DNA of 41,565 bases from Nemertoderma westbladi. Taxonomy: Eukaryota; Xenacoelomorpha; Nemertodermatida; Nemertodermatidae. Location: assembly GCA_032718475.1 (NCBI GenBank), contig JAUCBJ010006081.1, positions 1-41,565 of the forward strand, in the 5' to 3' direction. Every line of letters begins with the position of its first letter. The first letter of the stretch is position 1. The position numbers and the translations under genes are program-made. Under the pieces are notes generated by a model. That model saw only the letters and a program-made list of their open reading frames with translations, made no database searches and had not been told where the DNA came from. Below, in pieces: positions 10,150 through 20,900 of the stretch.

Positions 10150-13100
10150 AGAGGATGTTGTTCCTTTATTGATTCGTTATGTTCCAGGTACCCGAGTGGA
10201 GGATGTTGTTCCTTTATTGATTCGTTATGTTCCAGGTACCCGAGTGGAGGATGTTGTTCCTTTATTGATTCGTTATGTTCCAGGTACCCGAGTGGAGGAT
10301 GTTGTTCCTTTATTGATTCGTTATGTTCCAGGTACCCGAGTGGAGGATGTTGTTCCTTTATTGGTTCGTTATGTTCCAGGTACCCTAGCAGAGGATGTTG
10401 TTCCTTTATTGATTCGTTATGTTCCAGGTACCCGAGTGGAGGATGTTGTTCCTTTATTGATTCGTTATGTTCCAGGTACCCGAGTGGAGGATGTTGTTCC
10501 TTTATTGATTCGTTATGTTCCAGGTACCCGAGTGGAGGATGTTGTTCCTTTATTGATTCGTTATGTTCCAGGTACCCGAGCGGAGGATGTTGTTCCTTTA
10601 TTGATTCGTTATGTTCCAGGTACCCGAGTGGAGGATGTTGTTCCTTTATTGATTCGTTATGTTCCAGGTACCCGATTGGAGGATGTTGTTCCTTTATTGA
10701 TTCGTTATGTTCCAGGTACCCGAGTGGAGGATGTTGTTCCTTTATTGATTCGTTATGTTCCAGGTACCCGAGCGGAGGATGTTGTTCCTTTATTGATTCG
10801 TTATGTTCCCGGTACCCGATTGGAGGATGTTGTTCCTTTATTGATTCGTTATGTTCCAGGTACCCGAGTGGAGGATGTTGTTCCTTTATTGATTCGTTAT
10901 GTTCCAGGTACCCGAGTGGAGGATGTTGTTCCTTTATTGATTCGTTATGTTCCAGGTACCCGAGTGGAGGATGTTGTTCCTTTATTGATTCGTTATGTTC
11001 CAGGTACCCGAGTGGAGGATGTTGTTCCTTTATTGATTCGTTATGCTCCAGGTACCCGAGTGGAGGATGTTGTTCCTTTATTGATTCGTTATGTTCCAGG
11101 TACCCGAGTGGAGGATGTTGTTCCTTTATTGATTCGTTATGTTCCAGGTACCCGAGTGGAGGATGTTGTTCCTATATTGATTCGTTATGTTCCAGGTACC
11201 CGATTGGAGGATGTTGTTCCTTTATTGATTCGTTATGTTCCAGGTACCCGAGTGGAGGATGTTGTTCCTTTGTTGATTCGTTATGTTCCAGGTACCCGAT
11301 TGGAGGATGTTGTTCCTTTATTGATTCGTTATGTTCCAGGTACCCGAGTGGAGGATGTTGTTCCTTTATTGATTCGTTATGTTCCAGGTACCCGAGTGGA
11401 GGATGTTGTTCCTTTATTGATTCGTTATGTTCCAGGTACCCGATTGGAGGATGTTGTTCCTTTATTGATTCGTTATGTTCCAGGTACCCGAGTGGAGGAT
11501 GTTGTTCCTTTATTGATTCGTTATGTTCCAGGTACCCGAGTGGAGGATGTTGTTCCTTTATTGATTCGTTATGTTCCAGGTACCCGAGTGGAGGATGTTG
11601 TTCCTTTATTGATTCGTTATGTTCCAGGTACCCGATTGGAGGATGTTGTTCCTTTATTGATTCGTTATGTTCCAGGTACCCGAGTGGAGGATGTTGTTCC
11701 TTTATTGATTCGTTATGTTCCAGGTACCCGAGTGGAGGAGGTTGTTCCTTTATTGATTCGTTATGTTCCAGGTACCCGAGTGGAGGATGTTGTTCCTTTA
11801 TTGATTCGTTATGTTCCAGGTACCCGAGTGGAGGATGTTGTTCCTTTATTGATTCGTTATGTTCCAGGTACCCGATTGGAGGATGTTGTTCCTTTATTGA
11901 TTCGTTATGTTCCAGGTACCCGAGTGGAGGATGTTGTTCCTTTATTGATTCGTTATGTTCCAGGTACCCGAGTGGAGGATGTTGTTCCTTTATTGATTCG
12001 TTATGTTCCAGGTACCCGATTGGAGGATGTTGTTCCTTTATTGATTCGTTATGTTCCAGGTACCCGAGTGGAGGATGTTGTTCCTTTATTGATTCGTTAT
12101 GTTCCAGGTACCCGAATGGAGGATGTTGTTCCTTTATTGATTCGTTATGTTCCAGGTACCCGAGCGGAGGATGTTGTTCCTTTATTGATTCGTTATGTTC
12201 CAGGTACCCGAGTGGAGGATGTTGTTCCTTTATTGATTCGTTATGTTCCAGGTACCCGAGTGGAGGATGTTGTTCCTTTATTGGTTCGTTATGTTCCAGG
12301 TACCCTAGCAGAGGATGTTGTTCCTTTATTGATTCGTTATGTTCCAGGTACCCGAGTGGAGGATGTTGTTCCTTTATTGATTCGTTATGTTCCAGGTACC
12401 CGAGTGGAGGATGTTGTTCCTTTATTGATTCGTTATGTTCCAGGTACCCGAGTAGAGGATGTTGTTCCTTTATTGATTCGTTATGTTCCAGGTACCCGAG
12501 TGGAGGATGTTGTTCCTTTATTGATTCGTTATGTTCCAGGTACCCGAGTGGAGGATGTTGTTCCTTTATTGATTCGTTATGTTCCAGGTACCCGAGTGGA
12601 GGATGTTGTTCCTTTATTGATTCGTTATGTTCCAGGTACCCGAGTAGAGGATGTTGTTCCTTTATTGATTCGTTATGTTCCAGGTACCCGAGTGGAGGAT
12701 GTTGTTCCTTTATTGATTCGTTATGTTCCAGGTACCCGAGTGGAGGATGTTGTTCCTTTATTGATTCGTTATGTTCCAGGTACCCGAGTAGAGGATGTTG
12801 TTCCTTTATTGATTCGTTATGTTCCAGGTACCCGAGTGGAGGATGTTGTTCCTTTATTGATTCGTTATGTTCCAGGTACCCGAGTGGAGGATGTTGTTCC
12901 TTTATTGATTCGTTATGTTCCAGGTACCCGATTGTAGGATGTTGTTCCTTTATTGATTCGTTATGTTCCAGGTACCTGAGTGGAGGATGTTGTTCCTTTA
13001 TTGATTCGTTATGTTCCAGGTACCCGATTGGAGGATGTTGTTCCTTTATTGATTCGTTATGTTCCAGGTACCCGATTGGAGGATGTTGTTCCTTTATTGA

Positions 13101-13400
13101 TTCGTTATGTTCCAGGTACCGAGTGGAGGATGTTGTTCCTTTATTGATTCGTTATGTTCCAGGTACCCGAGTGGAGGATGTTGTTCCTTTATTGATTCGT
13201 TATGTTCCAGGTACCCGAGTGGAGGATGTTGTTCCTTTATTGATTCGTTATGTTCCAGGTACCCGAGTGGAGGATGTTGTTCCTATATTGATTCGTTATG
13301 TTCCAGGTACCCGAGTGGAGGATGTTGTTCCTTTATTGATTCGTTATGTTCCAGGTACCCGAGTGGAGGATGTTGTTCCTTTATTGATTCGTTATGTTCC
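10150..13400. repeat. 3.2-kb higher-order repeat in the 48-bp array, copy 1
   Basis: Private variants recur with a fixed offset of 3215 bases: TTGGTTCG 10361/13576, ATGCTCC 11043/14258, CCTATATTG 11171/14386, GAGGAGGTTG 11735/14950, AGTAGAGG 12451/15666 and the stop-creating ATTGTAGG 12931/16146. 3215 is 67 units minus the one base lost at about 13118. The left boundary lies after 10150, because the GATTAGAGG variant there has no partner at +3215. The right boundary lies before about 13455. Confidence 0.9.
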
Positions 13401-16400
13401 AGGTACCCGAGTGGAGGATGTTGTTCCTTTATTGATTCGTTATGTTCCAGGTACCCGAGTGGAGGATGTTGTTCCTTTATTGATTCGTTATGTTCCAGGT
13501 ACCCGAGTGGAGGATGTTGTTCCTTTATTGATTCGTTATGTTCCAGGTACCCGAGTGGAGGATGTTGTTCCTTTATTGGTTCGTTATGTTCCAGGTACCC
13601 TAGCAGAGGATGTTGTTCCTTTATTGATTCGTTATGTTCCAGGTACCCGAGTGGAGGATGTTGTTCCTTTATTGATTCGTTATGTTCCAGGTACCCGAGT
13701 GGAGGATGTTGTTCCTTTATTGATTCGTTATGTTCCAGGTACCCGAGTGGAGGATGTTGTTCCTTTATTGATTCGTTATGTTCCAGGTACCCGAGCGGAG
13801 GATGTTGTTCCTTTATTGATTCGTTATGTTCCAGGTACCCGAGTGGAGGATGTTGTTCCTTTATTGATTCGTTATGTTCCAGGTACCCGATTGGAGGATG
13901 TTGTTCCTTTATTGATTCGTTATGTTCCAGGTACCCGAGTGGAGGATGTTGTTCCTTTATTGATTCGTTATGTTCCAGGTACCCGAGCGGAGGATGTTGT
14001 TCCTTTATTGATTCGTTATGTTCCCGGTACCCGATTGGAGGATGTTGTTCCTTTATTGATTCGTTATGTTCCAGGTACCCGAGTGGAGGATGTTGTTCCT
14101 TTATTGATTCGTTATGTTCCAGGTACCCGAGTGGAGGATGTTGTTCCTTTATTGATTCGTTATGTTCCAGGTACCCGAGTGGAGGATGTTGTTCCTTTAT
14201 TGATTCGTTATGTTCCAGGTACCCGAGTGGAGGATGTTGTTCCTTTATTGATTCGTTATGCTCCAGGTACCCGAGTGGAGGATGTTGTTCCTTTATTGAT
14301 TCGTTATGTTCCAGGTACCCGAGTGGAGGATGTTGTTCCTTTATTGATTCGTTATGTTCCAGGTACCCGAGTGGAGGATGTTGTTCCTATATTGATTCGT
14401 TATGTTCCAGGTACCCGATTGGAGGATGTTGTTCCTTTATTGATTCGTTATGTTCCAGGTACCCGAGTGGAGGATGTTGTTCCTTTGTTGATTCGTTATG
14501 TTCCAGGTACCCGATTGGAGGATGTTGTTCCTTTATTGATTCGTTATGTTCCAGGTACCCGAGTGGAGGATGTTGTTCCTTTATTGATTCGTTATGTTCC
14601 AGGTACCCGAGTGGAGGATGTTGTTCCTTTATTGATTCGTTATGTTCCAGGTACCCGATTGGAGGATGTTGTTCCTTTATTGATTCGTTATGTTCCAGGT
14701 ACCCGAGTGGAGGATGTTGTTCCTTTATTGATTCGTTATGTTCCAGGTACCCGAGTGGAGGATGTTGTTCCTTTATTGATTCGTTATGTTCCAGGTACCC
14801 GAGTGGAGGATGTTGTTCCTTTATTGATTCGTTATGTTCCAGGTACCCGATTGGAGGATGTTGTTCCTTTATTGATTCGTTATGTTCCAGGTACCCGAGT
14901 GGAGGATGTTGTTCCTTTATTGATTCGTTATGTTCCAGGTACCCGAGTGGAGGAGGTTGTTCCTTTATTGATTCGTTATGTTCCAGGTACCCGAGTGGAG
15001 GATGTTGTTCCTTTATTGATTCGTTATGTTCCAGGTACCCGAGTGGAGGATGTTGTTCCTTTATTGATTCGTTATGTTCCAGGTACCCGATTGGAGGATG
15101 TTGTTCCTTTATTGATTCGTTATGTTCCAGGTACCCGAGTGGAGGATGTTGTTCCTTTATTGATTCGTTATGTTCCAGGTACCCGAGTGGAGGATGTTGT
15201 TCCTTTATTGATTCGTTATGTTCCAGGTACCCGATTGGAGGATGTTGTTCCTTTATTGATTCGTTATGTTCCAGGTACCCGAGTGGAGGATGTTGTTCCT
15301 TTATTGATTCGTTATGTTCCAGGTACCCGAATGGAGGATGTTGTTCCTTTATTGATTCGTTATGTTCCAGGTACCCGAGCGGAGGATGTTGTTCCTTTAT
15401 TGATTCGTTATGTTCCAGGTACCCGAGTGGAGGATGTTGTTCCTTTATTGATTCGTTATGTTCCAGGTACCCGAGTGGAGGATGTTGTTCCTTTATTGGT
15501 TCGTTATGTTCCAGGTACCCTAGCAGAGGATGTTGTTCCTTTATTGATTCGTTATGTTCCAGGTACCCGAGTGGAGGATGTTGTTCCTTTATTGATTCGT
15601 TATGTTCCAGGTACCCGAGTGGAGGATGTTGTTCCTTTATTGATTCGTTATGTTCCAGGTACCCGAGTAGAGGATGTTGTTCCTTTATTGATTCGTTATG
15701 TTCCAGGTACCCGAGTGGAGGATGTTGTTCCTTTATTGATTCGTTATGTTCCAGGTACCCGAGTGGAGGATGTTGTTCCTTTATTGATTCGTTATGTTCC
15801 AGGTACCCGAGTGGAGGATGTTGTTCCTTTATTGATTCGTTATGTTCCAGGTACCCGAGTAGAGGATGTTGTTCCTTTATTGATTCGTTATGTTCCAGGT
15901 ACCCGAGTGGAGGATGTTGTTCCTTTATTGATTCGTTATGTTCCAGGTACCCGAGTGGAGGATGTTGTTCCTTTATTGATTCGTTATGTTCCAGGTACCC
16001 GAGTAGAGGATGTTGTTCCTTTATTGATTCGTTATGTTCCAGGTACCCGAGTGGAGGATGTTGTTCCTTTATTGATTCGTTATGTTCCAGGTACCCGAGT
16101 GGAGGATGTTGTTCCTTTATTGATTCGTTATGTTCCAGGTACCCGATTGTAGGATGTTGTTCCTTTATTGATTCGTTATGTTCCAGGTACCTGAGTGGAG
16201 GATGTTGTTCCTTTATTGATTCGTTATGTTCCAGGTACCCGATTGGAGGATGTTGTTCCTTTATTGATTCGTTATGTTCCAGGTACCCGATTGGAGGATG
16301 TTGTTCCTTTATTGATTCGTTATGTTCCAGGTACCGAAGTGGAGGATGTTGTTCCTTTATTGATTCGTTATGTTCCAGGTACCCGAGTGGAGGATGTTGT

Positions 16401-16660
16401 TCCTTTATTGATTCGTTATGTTCCAGGTACCCGAGTGGAGGATGTTGTTCCTTTATTGATTCGTTATGTTCCAGGTACCCGAGTGGAGGATGTTGTTCCT
16501 ATATTGATTCGTTATGTTCCAGGTACCCGAGTGGAGGATGTTGTTCCTTTATTGATTCGTTATGTTCCAGGTACCCGAGTGGAGGATGTTGTTCCTTTAT
16601 TGATTCGTTATGTTCCAGGTACCCGAGTGGAGGATGTTGTTCCTTTATTGATTCGTTATG
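13400..16660. repeat. 3.2-kb higher-order repeat in the 48-bp array, copy 2
   Basis: This copy carries every diagnostic variant of copy 1 in the same order, including TACCTGAGTGG after the ATTGTAGG stop unit and TACCGAAGTGG, which aligns to the one-base-deleted TACCGAGTGG near 13117. Similarity ends before about 16670, where a CCCTAGCAG unit has no partner 3216 bases upstream. Confidence 0.88.
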
Positions 16661-17727
16661 TTCCAGGTACCCTAGCAGAGGATGTTGTTCCTTTATTGAT
16701 TCGTTATGTTCCAGGTACCCGAGTGGAGGATGTTGTTCCTTTATTGATTCGTTATGTTCCAGGTACCCTAGCAGAGGATGTTGTTCCTTTATTGATTCGT
16801 TATGTTCCAGGTACCCGAGTGGAGGATGTTGTTCCTTTATTGATTCGTTATGTTCCAGGTACCCGAGTGGAGGATGTTGTTCCTTTATTGATTCGTTATG
16901 TTCCAGGTACCCGATTGGAGGATGTTGTTCCTTTATTGATTCGTTATGTTCCAGGTACCCTAGCAGAGGATGTTGTTCCTTTATTGATTCGTTATGTTCC
17001 AGGTACCCGAGTGGAGGATGTTGTTCCTTTATTGATTCGTTATGTTCCAGGTACCCGAGTGGAGGATGTTGTTCCTTTATTGATTCGTTATGTTCCAGGT
17101 ACCCGAGTGGAGGATGTTGTTCCTTTATTGATTCGTTATGTTCCAGGTACCCGAGTGGAGGATGTTGTTCCTTTATTGATTCGTTATATTCCAGGTACCC
17201 GAGTGGAGGATTGTTGTTCCTTTATTGATTCGTTATGTTCCAGGTACCCGAGTGGAGGATGTTGTTCCTTTATTGATTCGTTATGTTCCAGGTACCCGAG
17301 TGGAGGATGTTGTTCCTTTATTGATTCGTTATGTTCCAGGTACCCGATTGGAGGATGTTGTTCCTTTATTGATTCGTTATGTTCCAGGTACCCGAGTGGA
17401 GGATGTTGTTCCTTTATTAATTCGTTATGTTCCAGGTACCCGAGTGGAGGATGTTGTTCCTTTATTGATTCGTTATGTTCCAGGTAGCGAAGTGGAGGAT
17501 GTTGTTCCTTTATTGATTCGTTATGTTCCAGGTACCGAAGTGGAGGATGTTGTTCCTTTATTGATTCGTTATGTTCCAGGTACCGAAGTGGATGATGTTG
17601 TTCCTTTATTGATTCGTTATGTTCCAGGTACCCGAGTGGAGGATGTTGTTCCTTTATTGATTCGTTATGTTCCAGGTACCCGAGTGGAGGATGTTGTTCC
17701 TTGATTGATTCGTTATCATTGGAACAG

Positions 17728-17900
17728 TCGACAACTACGTCATCGAGTAACACAACAACCAAACTTAGTCTATCCAATCAGGGCCATATTGGCAAACACA
17801 TCCCGCCTCCGGTTGTCACAGTAAGAGATGTTCTCTATGGTTCTTGGGATTTACTCTTAGAGGAGTCTAGGACAACCGTTTTATTATTTTGGACACTTTG
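17728..17900 (+). CDS. exon A: N-terminal part of thioredoxin fold
   Basis: The frame is open from the TAG at 17485 in the 48-bp array up to 17922. The likely acceptor is AACAG ending at 17727, preceded by a T-rich stretch from the last array units. The donor is TG|GTTAGT at 17901. It encodes a Ser/Thr-rich lead (STTTSSSNTTTK), then GHIGKHIPPPVVTVRDVL and LLLEESRTTVLLFWTLW. The last Trp codon is split TG|G by the intron, just before the active-site Cys. The acceptor is less certain than the donor. The exon lies only 11 bases from the array edge. Confidence 0.72.
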
Positions 17901-20900
17901 GTTAGTATTAGTAGTAGACTAAAATGCAACTGTTACCTTAACCTTGAATATTATCAGTTGATAGCAGTCAGTCGATCGGTTGGTTTCGCCTCTCAGCGGA
18001 AGACATTAGCAAAGAGGCCAAGCCAGGAAATGATAATGAGGTGAACTTTTCAATTCATTTCAATCCCTTTTTGTCCCTTTCGGAATCCTCTCTGAGGGTC
18101 ATTTAATGTTTTGGCCTTTTGAGGAAATACCGATTAGTTGACTGCCGTTAAAGGCATCGATCGTTTCCACTTGCACGATATTTTTTGTTTACAATTTTGT
18201 TATGTAAACCTTCCGCTAAGTTTTTTAATTGACTAAATTTAATTTGGAATTTAATTGAAATTCAATATAATAATTTATAATCCTTATTTACTTCATAATT
18301 TTTCATAATTAATAATTCGTCATGCTTATTCTACAATTATGAATACAATACACCAATACATCTATTTTGCAATAATAACAAAAATTTTATTCTTAGATTT
18401 TGATAAAAATTGACTGCCTTTCTAATCGTATAGTAAGTTCAGAAGGAACATTTCATATGTTGTCAATTTTAGGATATTGATCTTGTGGGACACTAGATGC
18501 AATAAATTAACACTAAACAACCAATTATCACTGTGTACAACATAACCAATTATCACTTACACAACATAACAATTTTAGGTGCAAATCTTCTTTAAAGTTT
18601 ATTGACATGTTTGTGGATGTGGCACAAAATGACTTATCTGGATCAGCTGCCTACGTAACATGTTGCTGTGGAAGTTCTGACGACGACGCTGAACATGGGA
18701 GAATGTTGGCGGCCCTGATTGAAGCAAGGTGGGTTGCGGTTGGCGGGTGGCGGATGGTGGGTGGCGGATGGTGGGTTGCGGTTGGCGGGTGGCTGGTGGC
18801 ATGTGGCGGATGGTAGGTTGCGTGTGGTGGGTGGTGGGTTGCTCGTGGCGGGTGGGTGATGGTGGGTTGCGGGTGGCGGATGGTGGGGTGCTCGTGGCGG
18901 GTGGCTGATGGCGGATGGCGTGTGGCGGATGGTGGGTTGCGGTTGGCGGGTGGTGGGTTGCGGTTGGCGGGTGGCGGGTGGCGGATGGTAGGTTGCGTGT
19001 GGCGGGTGGCGGGTGGCGGATGGTGGGTTGCTCGTGGCGGGTGGCTGATGGTGGGTTGCGGGTGGCTGGTGGCGGATGGTGGGTTGCGTGTGGCGGATGG
19101 TGGGTTGCGTGTGGCTGGTGGTGGATGGTGGTTGGCGTGTGGCAGGTGGTGGGTGGCGGAGGGTGGGTTGCGGGTTGCATGTGGCGGGTGGCGGATGGTG
19201 GGTTGCGGGTGACCGGTGGCGGGTGGCGGATGGTTGGTTGTGTGTGGCGAGTGGCGGATGGTGGGTTGCGTGTGGCGGGTGGCGGATGGTGGGTTGCGTG
19301 TGGCGGGTTGTGGATGGTGGGTTGCGTGTGGCGGGTGGCTGGTGGCGGGTGGCGGATGGTGGGTTGCGTGTGGCGGGTGGCGGATGGTGGTTTGCGTGTG
19401 GCGGGTGGCGGATGGTGGGTTGCGTGTGGCGTGTGGCTGGTGGCGGGTGGCGGATGGTGGGTTGCGGTTGGCGGGTGGCTGATGGTGGGTTGCGGTTGAC
19501 GGGTGGCTGGTGCCGGGTGGCGGTTGGTAGGTTGCGTGTGGCGTGTGGCGTGTGACGGATGGTGGGTTGCTCGTGGCGGGTGGCTGATGGTGGGTTGCGG
19601 TTGACGGATGGCTGGTGCCGGGTGGCGGTTTGTTGGTTGCGTGTGGCGGGTGGCGGATGGTGGGTTGCGGTTGGCGGGTGGCTGGTGGCGGGTGGCGGAT
19701 GGTAGGTTGCGTGTGCCGGGTAGCGGATGGTGGGTTGCTCGTGGCGGGTGGCTGATGGTGGGTTGCGGTTGGCGGGTGGCTGGTGGCAGATGGTCGGTTG
19801 CGTGTGGCGGATGGTGGGTTGCGTGTGGCGGGTGGCTGATGAGGGGTTGCGTGTGGCGGGTGGCGGATGGTGGGTTGCGTGTGGCGGGTGGCGGATGCTG
19901 GGTTGCGTGTGACTGGTGGCGGATGGTGATTTGTGTGTGGCGGGTGGCAGGTGGCGGATGGTGGGTTGCGTGTGGCGGGTGGCGGATGGTGGGTTGCGGT
20001 TGTCTGGTGGCGGGTGGCGGATGGTAGGTTGCGTGTGGCGGGTGGCGGATGGTGGGTTGCGTGTGGTGGGTGGCGAGTGGCGGATGTGAGTTGCGGTTGG
20101 TGGGTGGCTAGTGGCGGGTGGCGGGTGGCGGCTGGTGGGTTGCGTGTGGCGGGTGGCGGATGGTGGGTTGCGTGTGGCGGGTTGTGGATGGTGGGTTGCG
20201 TGTGGCGGGTGGCTGGTGGCGGGTGGCGGATGGTGGGTTGCGTGTGGCGGGTGGCGGATGGTGGTTTGCGTGTGGCGGGTGGCGGATGGTGGGTTGCGTG
20301 TGGCGTGTGGCGTGTGGCTGGTGGCGGGTGGCGGATGGTGGGTTGCGGTTGGCGGGTGGCTGATGGTGGGTTGCGGTTGACGGGTGGCTGGTGCCGGGTG
20401 GCGGTTGGTAGGTTGCGTGTGGCGTGTGACGGATGGTGGGTTGCTCGTGGCGGGTGGCTGATGGTGGGTTGCGGTTGACGGGTGGCTGGTGCCGGGTGGC
20501 GGTTTGTTGGTTGCGTGTGGCGGGTGGCGGATGGTGGATGGTGGGTTGCGGGTGGCGGGTGGCTGGTGGCGGGTGGAGGATGGTAGGTTGCGTGTGCCGG
20601 GTGGCGGATGGTGGGTTGCTCGTGGCGGGTGGCTGATGGTGGGTTGCGGTTGGCGGGTGGCTGGTGGCGGATGGTCGGTTGCGTGTGGCGGGTGGCGGAT
20701 GGTGGGTTGCGTGTGGCGGGTGGCTGATGAGGGGTTGCGTGTGGCGGGTGGCGGATGGTGGGTTGCGTGTGGCGGGTGGCGGATGGTGGGTTGCGTGTGA
20801 CTGGTGGCGGATGGTGATTTGTGTGTGGCGGGTGGCAGGTGGCGGATGGTGGGTTGCGTGTGGCGGGTGGCGGATGGTGGGTTGCGGTTGTCTGGTGGCG

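Larger units (their letters stand above)
6882..17716. repeat. giant 48-bp tandem array, about 226 units
   Basis: Head-to-tail 48-bp units each begin GGTACCCGAGTGGAGGATG and continue TTGTTCCTTTATTGATTCG then TTATGTTCCA. Most units carry a KpnI site (GGTACC). Common variants are CCCGATTGG, CCCGAGCGG, CCCTAGCAG, TTCCCGG for TTCCAGG and ATGCTCC for ATGTTCC. Because 48 is divisible by three and the unit has no stop in three of six frames, very long open frames arise. On plus they read as 16-residue repeats RYVPGTRVEDVVPLLI or SLCSRYPSGGCCSFID, and on minus as NESIKEQHPPLGYLEH. Single-base shifts at about 8641, 9217, 13118 and 17211 and stops at 8148, 12935, 16150 and 17485 interrupt them. I see no evidence of a protein. 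Confidence 0.97.

Noticed and set aside
6741-17777. Very long open frames with 16-residue repeats (RYVPGTRVEDVVPLLI, SLCSRYPSGGCCSFID, NESIKEQHPPLGYLEH)
   Set aside because: They follow from a 48-bp period divisible by three. Three frames are open at once on opposite strands, frames switch at one-base shifts, and no domain or start context is present.
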